Positions 7,062 to 14,252 of a DNA stretch of 64,000 bases are shown here, one piece after another. Origin of the DNA: Paraburkholderia dilworthii (lineage in GTDB: Bacteria > Pseudomonadota > Gammaproteobacteria > Burkholderiales > Burkholderiaceae); contig NZ_AWZT01000034.1 of assembly GCF_000472525.1 (NCBI RefSeq), positions 1-64,000 of the forward strand. Direction: 5' to 3'. The translations under genes and the position numbers were made by a program. Under the pieces are notes generated by a model. It had not been told where the DNA came from, did no database searches, and saw only the letters and a program-made list of their open reading frames with translations. The first letter of the stretch is position 1, and each line of letters begins with the position of its first letter.

Positions 7062-7397
7062 ATGCACGACGTGCCGCATATCGAACCCTCGTCCTGCCAG
7101 GTTACCCGCAAGACGTTGCGCTTTCTCGCACGCGACGTCCGAAATCCTGGCGCGGCCCTGGTTTACTGGCTGGGGGTGACGGAGCCCTCTGCGGAACCCA
7201 GCTTTTTCAACGCCATGCAAACGTACGGACCGTTGATGCAGCTGGTTCTACCCGACGAACGCCCGGGCGTCTTCGTAGAGCGGGACGCCGTTCAGAGAGT
7301 CCAGGATTCCGGAGTCGTGAAGCGACTCGTTTTCAAGGACGGGTCGTCGCTCGACGTTCGATATGACGGGCCGTGCCGCGACCTCTACAAGGGGTGA
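7062..7397 (+). CDS. hypothetical protein
   Basis: A 111-residue protein starting at ATG 7062, chosen because GGAGA lies six bases upstream (an in-frame ATG at 7002 lacks this). The sequence is soluble in character (LRFLARDVRNPGAALVYWLGV, then VVKRLVFKDGSSLDVRYDGPC) and probably alpha/beta; no family was recognised. A decayed receiver domain starts immediately after its stop. Confidence 0.55.
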   Translation: MHDVPHIEPSSCQVTRKTLRFLARDVRNPGAALVYWLGVTEPSAEPSFFNAMQTYGPLMQLVLPDERPGVFVERDAVQRVQDSGVVKRLVFKDGSSLDVRYDGPCRDLYKG

Positions 7398-7400
7398 ATC

Positions 7401-7733
7401 GCGCTAACGGAGCAGAAGGGATACCTTGTGCTCACGGCCGGGACTGGACAGGCGGCGCTCGCCGTAGCTGCCATCGAGAGCCCTGGTCTGATTGTGACCG
7501 GCTGGATGATGCCGCAGATTGACGGCGTCGGATTGTGTCGAGGCTAAGGGCGATACCGCCCCGCCCGACATTCCAGTGGTCAAGCTGTCGGCGGCGCTAC
7601 CGCCTGAACCGGAGGACCGCTATGGGACGTACTGTTGCTAAAGCCCGCCCCGATAGGCCAGCTGATAGAGGCGATTCATGGTCTGCTCGACAGAGCGCAT
7701 CCGGAAGTACCGGGACGGATGTCCGAAGAGTGA
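7401..7733 (+). pseudogene. decayed response-regulator receiver domain
   Basis: Three successive frames together spell a CheY-like receiver domain. First comes GYLVLTAGTGQAALAVAAIE then IVTGWMMPQIDGVGLC, next PDIPVVKLSAALPPEPEDR, then WDVLLLKPAPIGQLIEAIHG and LLDRAHPEVPGRMSEE with a stop at 7731. The pattern (T/D-W-M-M-P-x-x-D-G, then the V-x-L-S-A strand, then L-K-P) is unmistakable. At least two frame changes separate the pieces (near 7545 and 7620). The phospho-acceptor position before WMMP reads Gly instead of Asp, and the N-terminal acidic pair is missing. Clearly non-functional. Confidence 0.75.
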
Positions 7734-7894
7734 ACATGCAATATCCCGCTACGGAGCGGATGCTTCTGTCCTGAGCGTCAAGGGGGAACTGCGGAGACGG
7801 TGCAGTACCTGTGATGACTGCATCCTGGACGTCGTCGGCAAAGACACGCCGCTGGCGAATTCTGCTAGAACCTTGCAGCTATATTCTGCGAAGT

Positions 7895-8860
7895 TCATCG
7901 ATTCGTAGGCGTTGGACCGCTCGGCGTGCCTTCGCTCAAGGTGCCGGCATTCCGGCTGCGGGTCGAGAGCAAGACGGGAGAGACAAATCTCTCGAATTCC
8001 GGCTCCCAGATTGGAATGGCACTGTCGACAGCGAACATCCCGTGTCCGTCACGGCCAAACGGCTGTTCAATTACGAGTTGACCATTTCCGCCCGCGGCCT
8101 GAAAAGCGCTAAACCACGTCCGAACGACATCCGGCGAGAAATACATGTCGTTCTGGACGTAGTGCCAGAACACTGGAATGCGCGTTGTGGCCGCAAAGTG
8201 TCCGATTGCATTGGCCATTCTTTCGGGTGCGCACGGGTCGCCGGGGTTTGTAGCGGGGCGACCGCCACGTCCGCCCGAGAAGTTCACCACCGCGACGACG
8301 CCTTTGGGCGCATAGCTGGCTGCGGCGAGTGACGCAAAGCCGCCTGCAGATTGTCCAACCAGAATCACGCGGTCGGGGTCGATTTGCGGGAGCGTATCTG
8401 CAAAGGCCACTGTGGCCAGCAGGTCCTTTGCGGCCTCGGCTCCGGCCGCCTCAAAATCAGGCGCTCTGCATGAGCCGGTGTTCTCGGCGAACGTACCGCC
8501 TGTGGCGCCATATCCGCGCCGGATGGGAACGATAACGGCGAAGCCCATTCGCACAAATTCGCGAACCTGCGTAATCTTGCGATAACGACCAATCTTTATC
8601 CTGTCATGCGCGTTTGGCGGATTACCGTGACTCAGAACGATAAGCGGAAACGGGCCAGCGCCATCGGGCATATAGGTGGTCGCGACAATTTGGCGCTGGC
8701 TGGTCCCGAATAGTCCCTTCTCCATCATCGGCACGGCCACCACAGTCTCGTGCAAATCTGTCGCAACCGGGTCGGATTCAGCGGCGCTTGCAAGGTATTG
8801 CCACTGCGCGAGGACCAGGAGGCAGACAAGCAATCGAAATTCGCGCGACCGGTTTTGCAT
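7895..8860 (-). CDS. exported alpha/beta hydrolase (dienelactone hydrolase-like)
   Basis: A 321-residue serine hydrolase with an N-terminal signal peptide (hydrophobic core LLVCLLVLAQW, cleavage probably near ASA-AES around residue 27), so it likely acts in the periplasm. Fold markers are LSHGNP (oxyanion region, 77-81), the nucleophile elbow GQSAGG with S171, and a late GRDGHGMF that supplies the His. The substrate is unknown; an ester or short peptide is likely. ATG 8860 is chosen because GGAGAA lies just upstream and the signal peptide begins there; the frame extends nine codons further. It stands alone, convergent with the decayed receiver domain. Confidence 0.8.
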   Translation of the reverse strand: MQNRSREFRLLVCLLVLAQWQYLASAAESDPVATDLHETVVAVPMMEKGLFGTSQRQIVATTYMPDGAGPFPLIVLSHGNPPNAHDRIKIGRYRKITQVREFVRMGFAVIVPIRRGYGATGGTFAENTGSCRAPDFEAAGAEAAKDLLATVAFADTLPQIDPDRVILVGQSAGGFASLAAASYAPKGVVAVVNFSGGRGGRPATNPGDPCAPERMANAIGHFAATTRIPVFWHYVQNDMYFSPDVVRTWFSAFQAAGGNGQLVIEQPFGRDGHGMFAVDSAIPIWEPEFERFVSPVLLSTRSRNAGTLSEGTPSGPTPTNR

Positions 8861-9192
8861 AGGTTCTCCGCAGCTTCCATTGGACAATATTGAATGTGAG
8901 CTCCGTCTGGCAGAGGCGCCGATGCCACTCGCAGAGGCCGTCCATAGCGTTCACACGCCCGAGCAACAACATGCCTGACTGCCTGTCCGCGCCTCTTTGC
9001 GACTTTCTCGCACGGACCAGCCCGTACTAATGCCGACCGCTGCGCATTTCCTGACTGATGCGATTCGTGACAACAACGCTCGGCACCGGATGGTGACGTT
9101 GAGATTTCCACGCCACAGCAGCAGACGCCCGCAGCGACAGAGTCGGCAACTGCGCCCTCATACCAAGACAGGTTGCTGGCGACTTCCGATGT
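8861..9192. other. 332-base intergenic stretch
   Basis: It separates two minus-strand genes. The right half should carry the 3' end of the exported-protein transcript and the left half the promoter of the hydrolase. No gene or clear hairpin was found. Confidence 0.4.
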
Positions 9193-9687
9193 CTATCTGG
9201 TTATCAAAATAAATTGCACACCATCGTCATTCACGTCAAATGTGGCATATGCGGAATCATCAATGGCATATTGATACCCTTGCATCACGAGAAAAGCAGG
9301 AAAAGGCTTCTTGACGGGATTGCCAAGCTTCGATGTAATTTTCCTGGCATCATCACCCAGCTTGATGCCGAGAACATTGCCAGCGAACGGTGCGTCAAGG
9401 CGAATCGTCTCAACATTTCCGTTTGCACCGAAGAACGCCCAAATTCCTCTCGTCCGCAGATGCAAGATGGCCTTGCCCTTGTTCGGGTCTGGAAAGTTTG
9501 GCGGTAGAGCCGCGTTCCTCGCCATGGGCTCGGTTTCCGCGGTCGTCCTCAGAGCGGCCTTCACTGTCGCCACGTCATCTCCCAGTTTGAACCCCAAATC
9601 CGGAAGCGCAACTGTCTGTGCAGCGGCCCACTGAGCTGACGCAACCGCCCCCAGCACCGCAAGCGTCGCCATTATCTTTTTTGTCAT
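9193..9687 (-). CDS. exported protein of unknown function
   Basis: A 164-residue protein with a clear signal peptide (KK, then MATLAVLGAVASAQWAAAQ; cleavage after AAA-Q around residue 23). The mature part contains two related segments, LPDLGFKLGDDVATVKAALR and LGIKLGDDARKITSKLG. This hints at an internal repeat of a module that opens with a strand and L-G-D-D turn, much as in small periplasmic beta-fold domains. No named family was recognised. GGGGAAACG upstream gives a plausible ribosome site. Confidence 0.7.
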   Translation of the reverse strand: MTKKIMATLAVLGAVASAQWAAAQTVALPDLGFKLGDDVATVKAALRTTAETEPMARNAALPPNFPDPNKGKAILHLRTRGIWAFFGANGNVETIRLDAPFAGNVLGIKLGDDARKITSKLGNPVKKPFPAFLVMQGYQYAIDDSAYATFDVNDDGVQFILITR

Positions 9688-10264
9688 TCTGTCGTTTCCC
9701 CGCCGTCGTCGCGGCTTTAAATATTCGAATTGCTTTTCAGCCCGCTATGTTCTCGCTCGCCATGAGAGCATTCGAAGGGCTATTCGGTCAAGGGGATAAA
9801 AGAAAACGTTTGGGGCGAAGGTAGTTGTAAGAAATGATGGCGTCACCGCCGTCCCACACAGCAATTAAACGCTGCATCGCAATTTAATGAGGAAGCGCTT
9901 TCTTGATGTGCTATTCAACGCGACGCTCGAGTCGCTCGATATGCCGGGATATCCGGAATGTTGTGCATTGGTTACTGTGGGCAATTCTGCGGCCGGGCAG
10001 CTAATTGAGAACAATGGGTTTCTGCCTTTTGCCGACTAACTTTATCAGTGTCGAACGGATGTGGTATCACGCGACCGCGACGGTCCGGTATAGTCGAGTT
10101 GGCGCCAACTCTCGAAGTGGTCGCATGGACGCTCAACTGCTGATTTTGTGGACTTGCATTTGTAATCCACGTCATCGCAACATTGGCCTACGCGGTGCGA
10201 ATCGCCGGCGTCCGCACTCGCCGGATTGCAGTAGAACGCCTCACCTGCGTTAGAATGGATTGAG
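9688..10264. other. 577-base region without a confident gene
   Basis: It lies between the exported-protein gene and a conserved small protein. The only readable candidate is the 50-codon frame at 9887-10039, listed separately. A stretch around 10140-10200 looked briefly like a tRNA anticodon arm but does not fold. Confidence 0.4.
9887..10039 (+). CDS. possible 50-residue small protein
   Basis: ATG 9887 to TAA 10037-10039 encodes a 50-residue frame (MRKRFLDVLFNATLESLD at the start, GQLIENNGFLPFAD at the end). Its end resembles the last strand of GNAT acetyltransferases (N-x-A...L-x-x-N-G-F), so it could be a surviving fragment of one. There is no ribosome-binding site. Low confidence. Confidence 0.25.
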   Translation: MRKRFLDVLFNATLESLDMPGYPECCALVTVGNSAAGQLIENNGFLPFAD

Positions 10265-10298
10265 CACCGGGAAGGAGACCTCACCGGGAAGGAGACCT
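10265..10298 (+). repeat. tandem duplication of a Shine-Dalgarno segment
   Basis: The 17-mer CACCGGGAAGGAGACCT occurs twice head to tail (10265-10281 and 10282-10298), directly before ATG 10301. Each copy carries AAGGAGA. In the second copy the spacing to the ATG is 7-8 bases, so it is the functional ribosome site; the first copy is now about 24 bases away. Confidence 0.85.
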
Positions 10299-10300
10299 GG

Positions 10301-10573
10301 ATGATACGCAAGACGCTCAATGCTTCGCAGCTTCAGCAGGAAGTCAACCAGCGAATCCATCGACTGCAGGAAATCGTCGAGGACGGCGTGAAGATTCGTG
10401 TGCCGCGGCCGCAGTTGCAAGAGGCCGACAAGTCCGGCTGCAACTGGAACATGACCCACTTCGGCAACGCGGTTGGCTTCGAGCGCGACATCGAGGGCGT
10501 GCTCAAGGCCGTGCGTGCGGAATACAATCTCAGTACCGAAGTGAAAGACGCCAGCAATCCATTCGGGGACTAA
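10301..10573 (+). CDS. conserved hypothetical protein
   Basis: A 90-residue protein with an N-terminal helix (LNASQLQQEVNQRIHRLQEIVEDG), then VPRPQLQEADKSGCNWNMTHFG, and a second helix containing VLKAVRAEYNL. Small proteins with this Arg-Pro-x-P ... GCNWN arrangement are familiar from Burkholderiales, without an assigned function. The start has a very strong ribosome site, within a duplicated 17-mer. It stands alone in its neighbourhood. Confidence 0.7.
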   Translation: MIRKTLNASQLQQEVNQRIHRLQEIVEDGVKIRVPRPQLQEADKSGCNWNMTHFGNAVGFERDIEGVLKAVRAEYNLSTEVKDASNPFGD

Positions 10574-11095
10574 CCGCGAAACATCGATTCGCTGTTCGTT
10601 TTTGACGGTGTGAGCACTATTGACGCGCCTACGTCATCAACGTACCTCATCGCGGAGTGCCGGCAGACGTCTTGTAGTGCCCACGTCAGAAAATCGCGGT
10701 TCATGATGCGACGATGCTCCCAGAACTGTAAATCTCGCAATCATCCCCTTGCACGCGAGCGCTCAGTTTCTTGGCGACAACATTAGCTTCTGCTCCTTCT
10801 AGCGCAAGTCAATCCAGTAGCGCGACCGGCATGAGCGCCGACCTGATGACGGCCTTGCTTGTCGCGGTCGGGTTCGGCGCTCTCTTCCAACGCGGAAGGA
10901 GGCGCGGTGGAAGTACCGGAGAACCGCCAGGTAATGTTCGAGGCAAGGACAAGCCGTGAGCGGGCCGCATTGAAGAGCCCGGAGGGCAGCGACGGAGTGC
11001 TTTGATTTTTGGTGATACACCGCTTTAGTCAATGCACTAGCGTTTTCTAGCGGGACCGTGGCATATTGCGACCACATTTATGAGGAGGCCACTTG
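10574..11095. other. 522-base region with one weak open frame
   Basis: A frame from a TTG at 10771 to a stop at 10957-10959 (ATG inside at 10831) encodes a short hydrophobic stretch (LMTALLVAVGFGALF) followed by an Arg/Gly-rich tail. It could be a tiny membrane protein or a remnant, but lacks a ribosome site. The rest is the leader of the H-NS-type gene. Confidence 0.35.
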
Positions 11096-11797
11096 ATGGC
11101 AACGACTTTGGAAGCAATTCAGGCAAGGATAGATAAATTGAAGGCAAAGGCGGATGCGCTGATTGCAAAGCAATCCTCGGGCGTCATCGAAAAGATTCGC
11201 GAGTTGATGGCAGAACACGGCCTGACGACCGCCGACATCGATGCGCACACTGGCGGCAAAAAGCGTGGACCCAAGCCGAGCACTAAGGCCGCCGCCAAGT
11301 CGTCGGCTTCGGCCGCAAAGTACCGCGACCCCAAGACGGGCGCGACATGGTCGGGTCATGGCCGCGCGACGGGCTGGATTGCTAGCGCGAAGGACCGCTC
11401 GAAGTTCTTGGTTGAAGGCAAGGCTGTGGTGTCGGCACCTGCCGCCAAAAAGTCAGCGAAGGCCGGAAACTATGTCAGGGGCCCCCAGCCGGCGCTCTAT
11501 CGGGACCCCAAGAGCGGCGCGACGTGGAGTGGACGTGGGCGCGCGCCGGCGTGGATTGCTGACGCAAAGGAACGCAGTCGATTTTTGATTGACGGCGCTA
11601 CTGCGGCCGACAAGAAGCCGGTGGTCAAGAAGGCTGCTGGCAAAAAGGCCCCGACGGCGAAGAACGCTGCTGCCAAGAATGTAGTAAACGGGAAGGTGCC
11701 GACTAAAAAGGCCGCGGCGAAAACGGTGCCGGGCAAGCGCTTGACCGCGCCCGATTCGGTGGCCACAGTCGAGTCTGGCGCCGAGTCGACAACCTAA
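11096..11797 (+). CDS. H-NS family protein with two DNA-binding modules and a Lys/Ala tail
   Basis: Nucleoid-associated protein expected to bind and silence AT-rich DNA. It is 233 residues, about twice the usual length. Residues 1-50 are the short coiled-coil oligomerisation part (LEAIQARIDKLKAKADALIA). Two copies of the C-terminal DNA-binding module follow, at about 76-107 and 135-166, each opening with YRDPK-[TS]-GATWSG. The second keeps the canonical box SGRGRAPAWI (145-154). The first is altered to SGHGRATGWI (86-95), losing an Arg and the Pro. The last 65 residues are a histone H1-like Lys/Ala/Pro tail (KKAAGKKAP and similar). ATG 11096 is chosen, with GAGGAGG upstream; a TTG lies just before it. 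A normal single-module paralogue is at 19960-20253. Confidence 0.9.
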   Translation: MATTLEAIQARIDKLKAKADALIAKQSSGVIEKIRELMAEHGLTTADIDAHTGGKKRGPKPSTKAAAKSSASAAKYRDPKTGATWSGHGRATGWIASAKDRSKFLVEGKAVVSAPAAKKSAKAGNYVRGPQPALYRDPKSGATWSGRGRAPAWIADAKERSRFLIDGATAADKKPVVKKAAGKKAPTAKNAAAKNVVNGKVPTKKAAAKTVPGKRLTAPDSVATVESGAESTT

Positions 11798-11817
11798 CCG
11801 TCGCTGGCAAGTGTCCA

Positions 11818-11845
11818 GTGGACCAGCGATTTTTGCTGGTTCCAC
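11818..11845 (+). terminator. possible terminator after the H-NS-type gene
   Basis: ACCAGC (11822-11827) pairs with GCTGGT (11835-11840) around a GATTTTT loop, extended by GTGG/CCAC with a bulge. It lies 20 bases after the stop. There is no U-run after the stem, so it may only be a stabilising hairpin. Confidence 0.35.
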
Positions 11846-11869
11846 CGGGTACAGCAAGCCGACGAAGTT

Positions 11870-11965
11870 TTATTGAGCGTGTGCGGCCTGACGTTGCGCG
11901 GCTTGCTGCTGCGCCTGCTGCTCGGCTTGCTGTTGACCGCGCCCGAAGGAAGCGATGAGCGTCAT
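11870..11965 (-). CDS. possible 31-residue Gln/Ala-rich peptide or gene end
   Basis: On the minus strand ATG 11965 starts MTLIASFGRG, followed by a run dominated by Gln and Ala (QQQAEQQAQQQAAQRQAAHAQ split across the tail) and a TAA at 11870. The Gln/Ala-rich tail is typical of protein C-termini in this group, so it may be the end of a lost gene rather than a peptide gene. No ribosome site. Confidence 0.25.
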   Translation of the reverse strand: MTLIASFGRGQQQAEQQAQQQAAQRQAAHAQ

Positions 11966-13213
11966 TCGCAATATAGCTGGGAAAGAAGTCGTCTATGAGC
12001 ACTTCTCCGGTCAGCGCGAAGTTTCCGGAGGGTCTCGGCGCGAGCAGGAAATCCAGGATGCGTTTACTAGTTGGGCACAAGCATCTCGCGGCCCGACGGG
12101 CCATTCGTCGCAAGCTCGGTCCTGTTCAATGCTTGGTTGCTTAAAGCGTGGGCAGCGGCTCGGCGTTGCGAACCGTTAAGTCAGGCAACCTAGTTGCGTC
12201 GCCACGTCGTTTAGGTCCGCCGCCTCATAATCCCATGGTTGTTCAGCGCGTAAGTCGCTCTGCTGGTCCGGGCCATGTTCGGCGGGCCGAAGCTCCTGAG
12301 GCAGTGTTTGTTGCATGCAGCGGACGACGCTTCCTCTTCGATTTTTTGCGATAAAGCGGTGTTATGGCGGGGAATCGCTCTTCGATAATTCCAGCATTGT
12401 TATCGCGGTCTCACTGTCGCTGGAAGGGCGTGCGACAGTTAGCTTTTGGGGGATGGTATGCAGTATTGAGCAAAATCCCGGGCTTACTGGTCTACTGCTC
12501 GTACCGCGCGAACAGGTGTTGCGGAACCGCTCGACCCGCACGAAGCGAGGCCGACGTACTCCATGTTTCGCTTTCAAGAACTGGGAACACGAGCGAGGAA
12601 ATGCTTGTCCGGTAGCTCCAGTCTTTGGCGAAATGGTCCTTCTGCAAGCAGCACGATGTCCGCGTCCCGGGGAGGACGCGTCAGCGCGACAAGAAGGGAT
12701 GCGTGGGTGCGGAACCCGAGTGCAGCAGCAATCGCTTCAGAAAGGTGCAAGGACTTGATGTTGACAAACGCGTCGCGCGTGAGCTTCTTCAGGTTCGCGA
12801 GCGGAAGCTGGACAAAACAACGCTAGCCATGACATGACTCCGGTTTTCAGCCGATGTTTCCCGAATCCGCCACTCTGCCGTAGCGCCGTCGCTGGGTGCC
12901 GAAGCGCCAGCGGTCCACATTGATTCCAAGACGCTCCGCGCGCAGGCCAACCTGTCGAGTGTCCGTCTCAGGCGTCCGCGCATCTCTTCTCGCAGGTTGA
13001 GTTCTCAGGTGACGAGCTCGCGCCGGACACAGCGTCTGGTAGGGCATTGATTGCGCGAACACCTTCACATCTAGTTTGGGGGACACTCCTGACGGCAGCT
13101 CAAATGGCGAACGCTATCCTGTATTATCGAGACGGGCGCCTGAGTCCAACCTGTTCCCGGGTTAAAGCAGGCAATCGAATTCTTTGGCATCAAGCGGCCT
13201 TGTATCCGGGCCG

Positions 13214-13327
13214 ATGCGTAATCGGGAAGCCGTGGGATTGCTGGCAAAGGAGTGGCCGGATGAGTATCCGGCTGGGGCCGTCGAACGCATGCTGGGTGCG
13301 CGCGGAACATCCTCGGATGCATTTTAG
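13214..13327 (+). CDS. possible 37-residue protein or C-terminal gene fragment
   Basis: ATG 13214 to TAG 13325-13327 encodes MRNREAVGLLAKEWPDEY followed by PAGAVERMLGARGTSSDAF, a strongly protein-like stretch. The ATG overlaps the end of another short frame. There is no ribosome site, so this is more likely the surviving end of a larger gene. Confidence 0.3.
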   Translation: MRNREAVGLLAKEWPDEYPAGAVERMLGARGTSSDAF

Positions 13328-13344
13328 ACCGGTCCGTAACGCAT

Positions 13345-13830
13345 TTACTCCTTGAAAAGAAGCGACGCCTGCACTTTCAGCGCTGCCGCAATTCTATCCA
13401 CGACCTCTAGCGACATATCGGGCGCAGTTCGCTCAACGCGCCAAATGTAGCCCCGAGGAAGGGAGGCAGCACGGACCAATCCTTCTTGGGAGAGTCCCAG
13501 CTGTTTCCGGTACCTGAAGACGTTCTGCGAGACGCATTGGCAGAGGCTAACGTTGCGCCGTCGACGAACAGAGGGTGCCGCTGAAACATCAAAAAAATCA
13601 TATGGGTCAACATCTAAAGCGATAGCGAGCCGCTCAATCGTCTCGACTTGCGTATTTGCAGCTCGCTTCTCAATGAGATAGAGAGTGTTCCGACTAATGC
13701 CGGCAGCAATCGCGAGCGCGGATGCCGGCATGTTCCTGCGCTTCCTTAAATGGAGAACCGAAGAGGAAAGTTGCTCGCGGAGAGCGTGAGTTGCCACCAG
13801 AATTCGACTCGACTTTAGATGTGGACGCAA
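13345..13830 (-). CDS. tandem-HTH Xre-family regulator
   Basis: A 161-residue protein made of two lambda-repressor-like domains, residues about 25-80 and 103-159, joined by an Arg-rich linker (VRRRRN). Domain 1 reads LRKRRNMPASALAIAAGISRNTLYLIEKRAANTQVETIERLAIALDV in pieces of standard Xre layout. Domain 2 reads RYRKQLGLSQEGLVRAASLPRGYIWRVER...VDRIAAALKV. Both keep the L-S/x-x-x-L-A turn, so both could bind DNA. It would contact two half sites without needing to dimerise in the usual way. No ligand-binding domain. It stands alone. Confidence 0.85.
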   Translation of the reverse strand: MRPHLKSSRILVATHALREQLSSSVLHLRKRRNMPASALAIAAGISRNTLYLIEKRAANTQVETIERLAIALDVDPYDFFDVSAAPSVRRRRNVSLCQCVSQNVFRYRKQLGLSQEGLVRAASLPRGYIWRVERTAPDMSLEVVDRIAAALKVQASLLFKE

Positions 13831-14252
13831 CCTAGGCCCAAAGATGTCGCGTCAGTTTACACGAGGTATCTAAAGTGGAGGGCGAGCGTTATGCCCGGCG
13901 CAGCGTTCTCGCCGTGGGTCGGTAACAATCTCGGGAAGATTGTCGTGCAACCACTCGGTGTACGGAGTGGTTAGTCTTGAGAAAATAATCCGGTCGAAAG
14001 CGAGGGTACGCCTTCCAGCAGCCCGCTTGGGCGCGGACCGCAAAGATTCCGTCTCCTAGGTAGCAGTGACTAAAGATTCGAAAAACTACAACTGGACCGC
14101 CGCGAAGTATCCGGCGACCCCCGAATCAGTCGAATTGCGTGTTGCGGACGGAAGGCCAGGTTCGCAAGTAGAGTCGACGATGGGAGCGACAATAAAATCC
14201 TTAAATCATCAAATTTATTGTCGCAGCGCCATCGTCCCCCTCAAGCTCGCGC
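13831..14252. other. 422-base intergenic region with two hairpins
   Basis: No supported gene; the frame from GTG 14066 lacks motifs. A perfect 8-bp hairpin, AACCACTC (13949-13956) with GAGTGGTT (13965-13972), lies in the middle. A longer interrupted inverted repeat at 14176-14236 sits just past the permease stop and is listed separately. Confidence 0.45.
14176..14236 (-). terminator. long interrupted hairpin downstream of the GntP-family gene
   Basis: GACGATGG (14176-14183) pairs with CCATCGTC (14229-14236), and CGACAATAAA (14187 or just after, to about 14197) pairs with TTTATTGTCG (14214-14223). The loop is AT-rich. It begins 17 bases beyond the permease stop on that strand. There is no U-run after the stem, so it may protect the 3' end rather than terminate. 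Confidence 0.45.

Larger units (their letters stand above)
11846..13344. other. 1.5-kb region without a confident gene
   Basis: No long frame here shows a family motif. Two short readable pieces are listed separately (11870-11965 minus, 13214-13327 plus). Just before the second piece, another frame reads PGLKQAIEFFGIKRPCIRADA and stops at 13220-13222, protein-like but truncated. The whole stretch looks like decayed accessory DNA. A hairpin (GCCGGAT 13254-13261 with ATCCGGC 13266-13272) lies inside the second piece. Confidence 0.45.

Noticed and set aside
10130..10215. tRNA-like stretch (TTTGTAATCCAC with a GCGAATCGCC further on)
   Set aside because: The anticodon-arm and T-arm look-alikes are not at tRNA spacing and no acceptor stem or D-arm pairs with them.
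12315..12837. Plus-strand frames in three registers between 12.3 and 12.8 kb
   Set aside because: Low-complexity Arg/Ser/Cys mixtures with no motif; consistent with non-coding GC-rich DNA.
1..14250. A mobile element or integrase explaining the accessory character of the left region
   Set aside because: No transposase, integrase, terminal inverted repeats or attachment-site duplication could be seen; island status rests only on gene density and composition.
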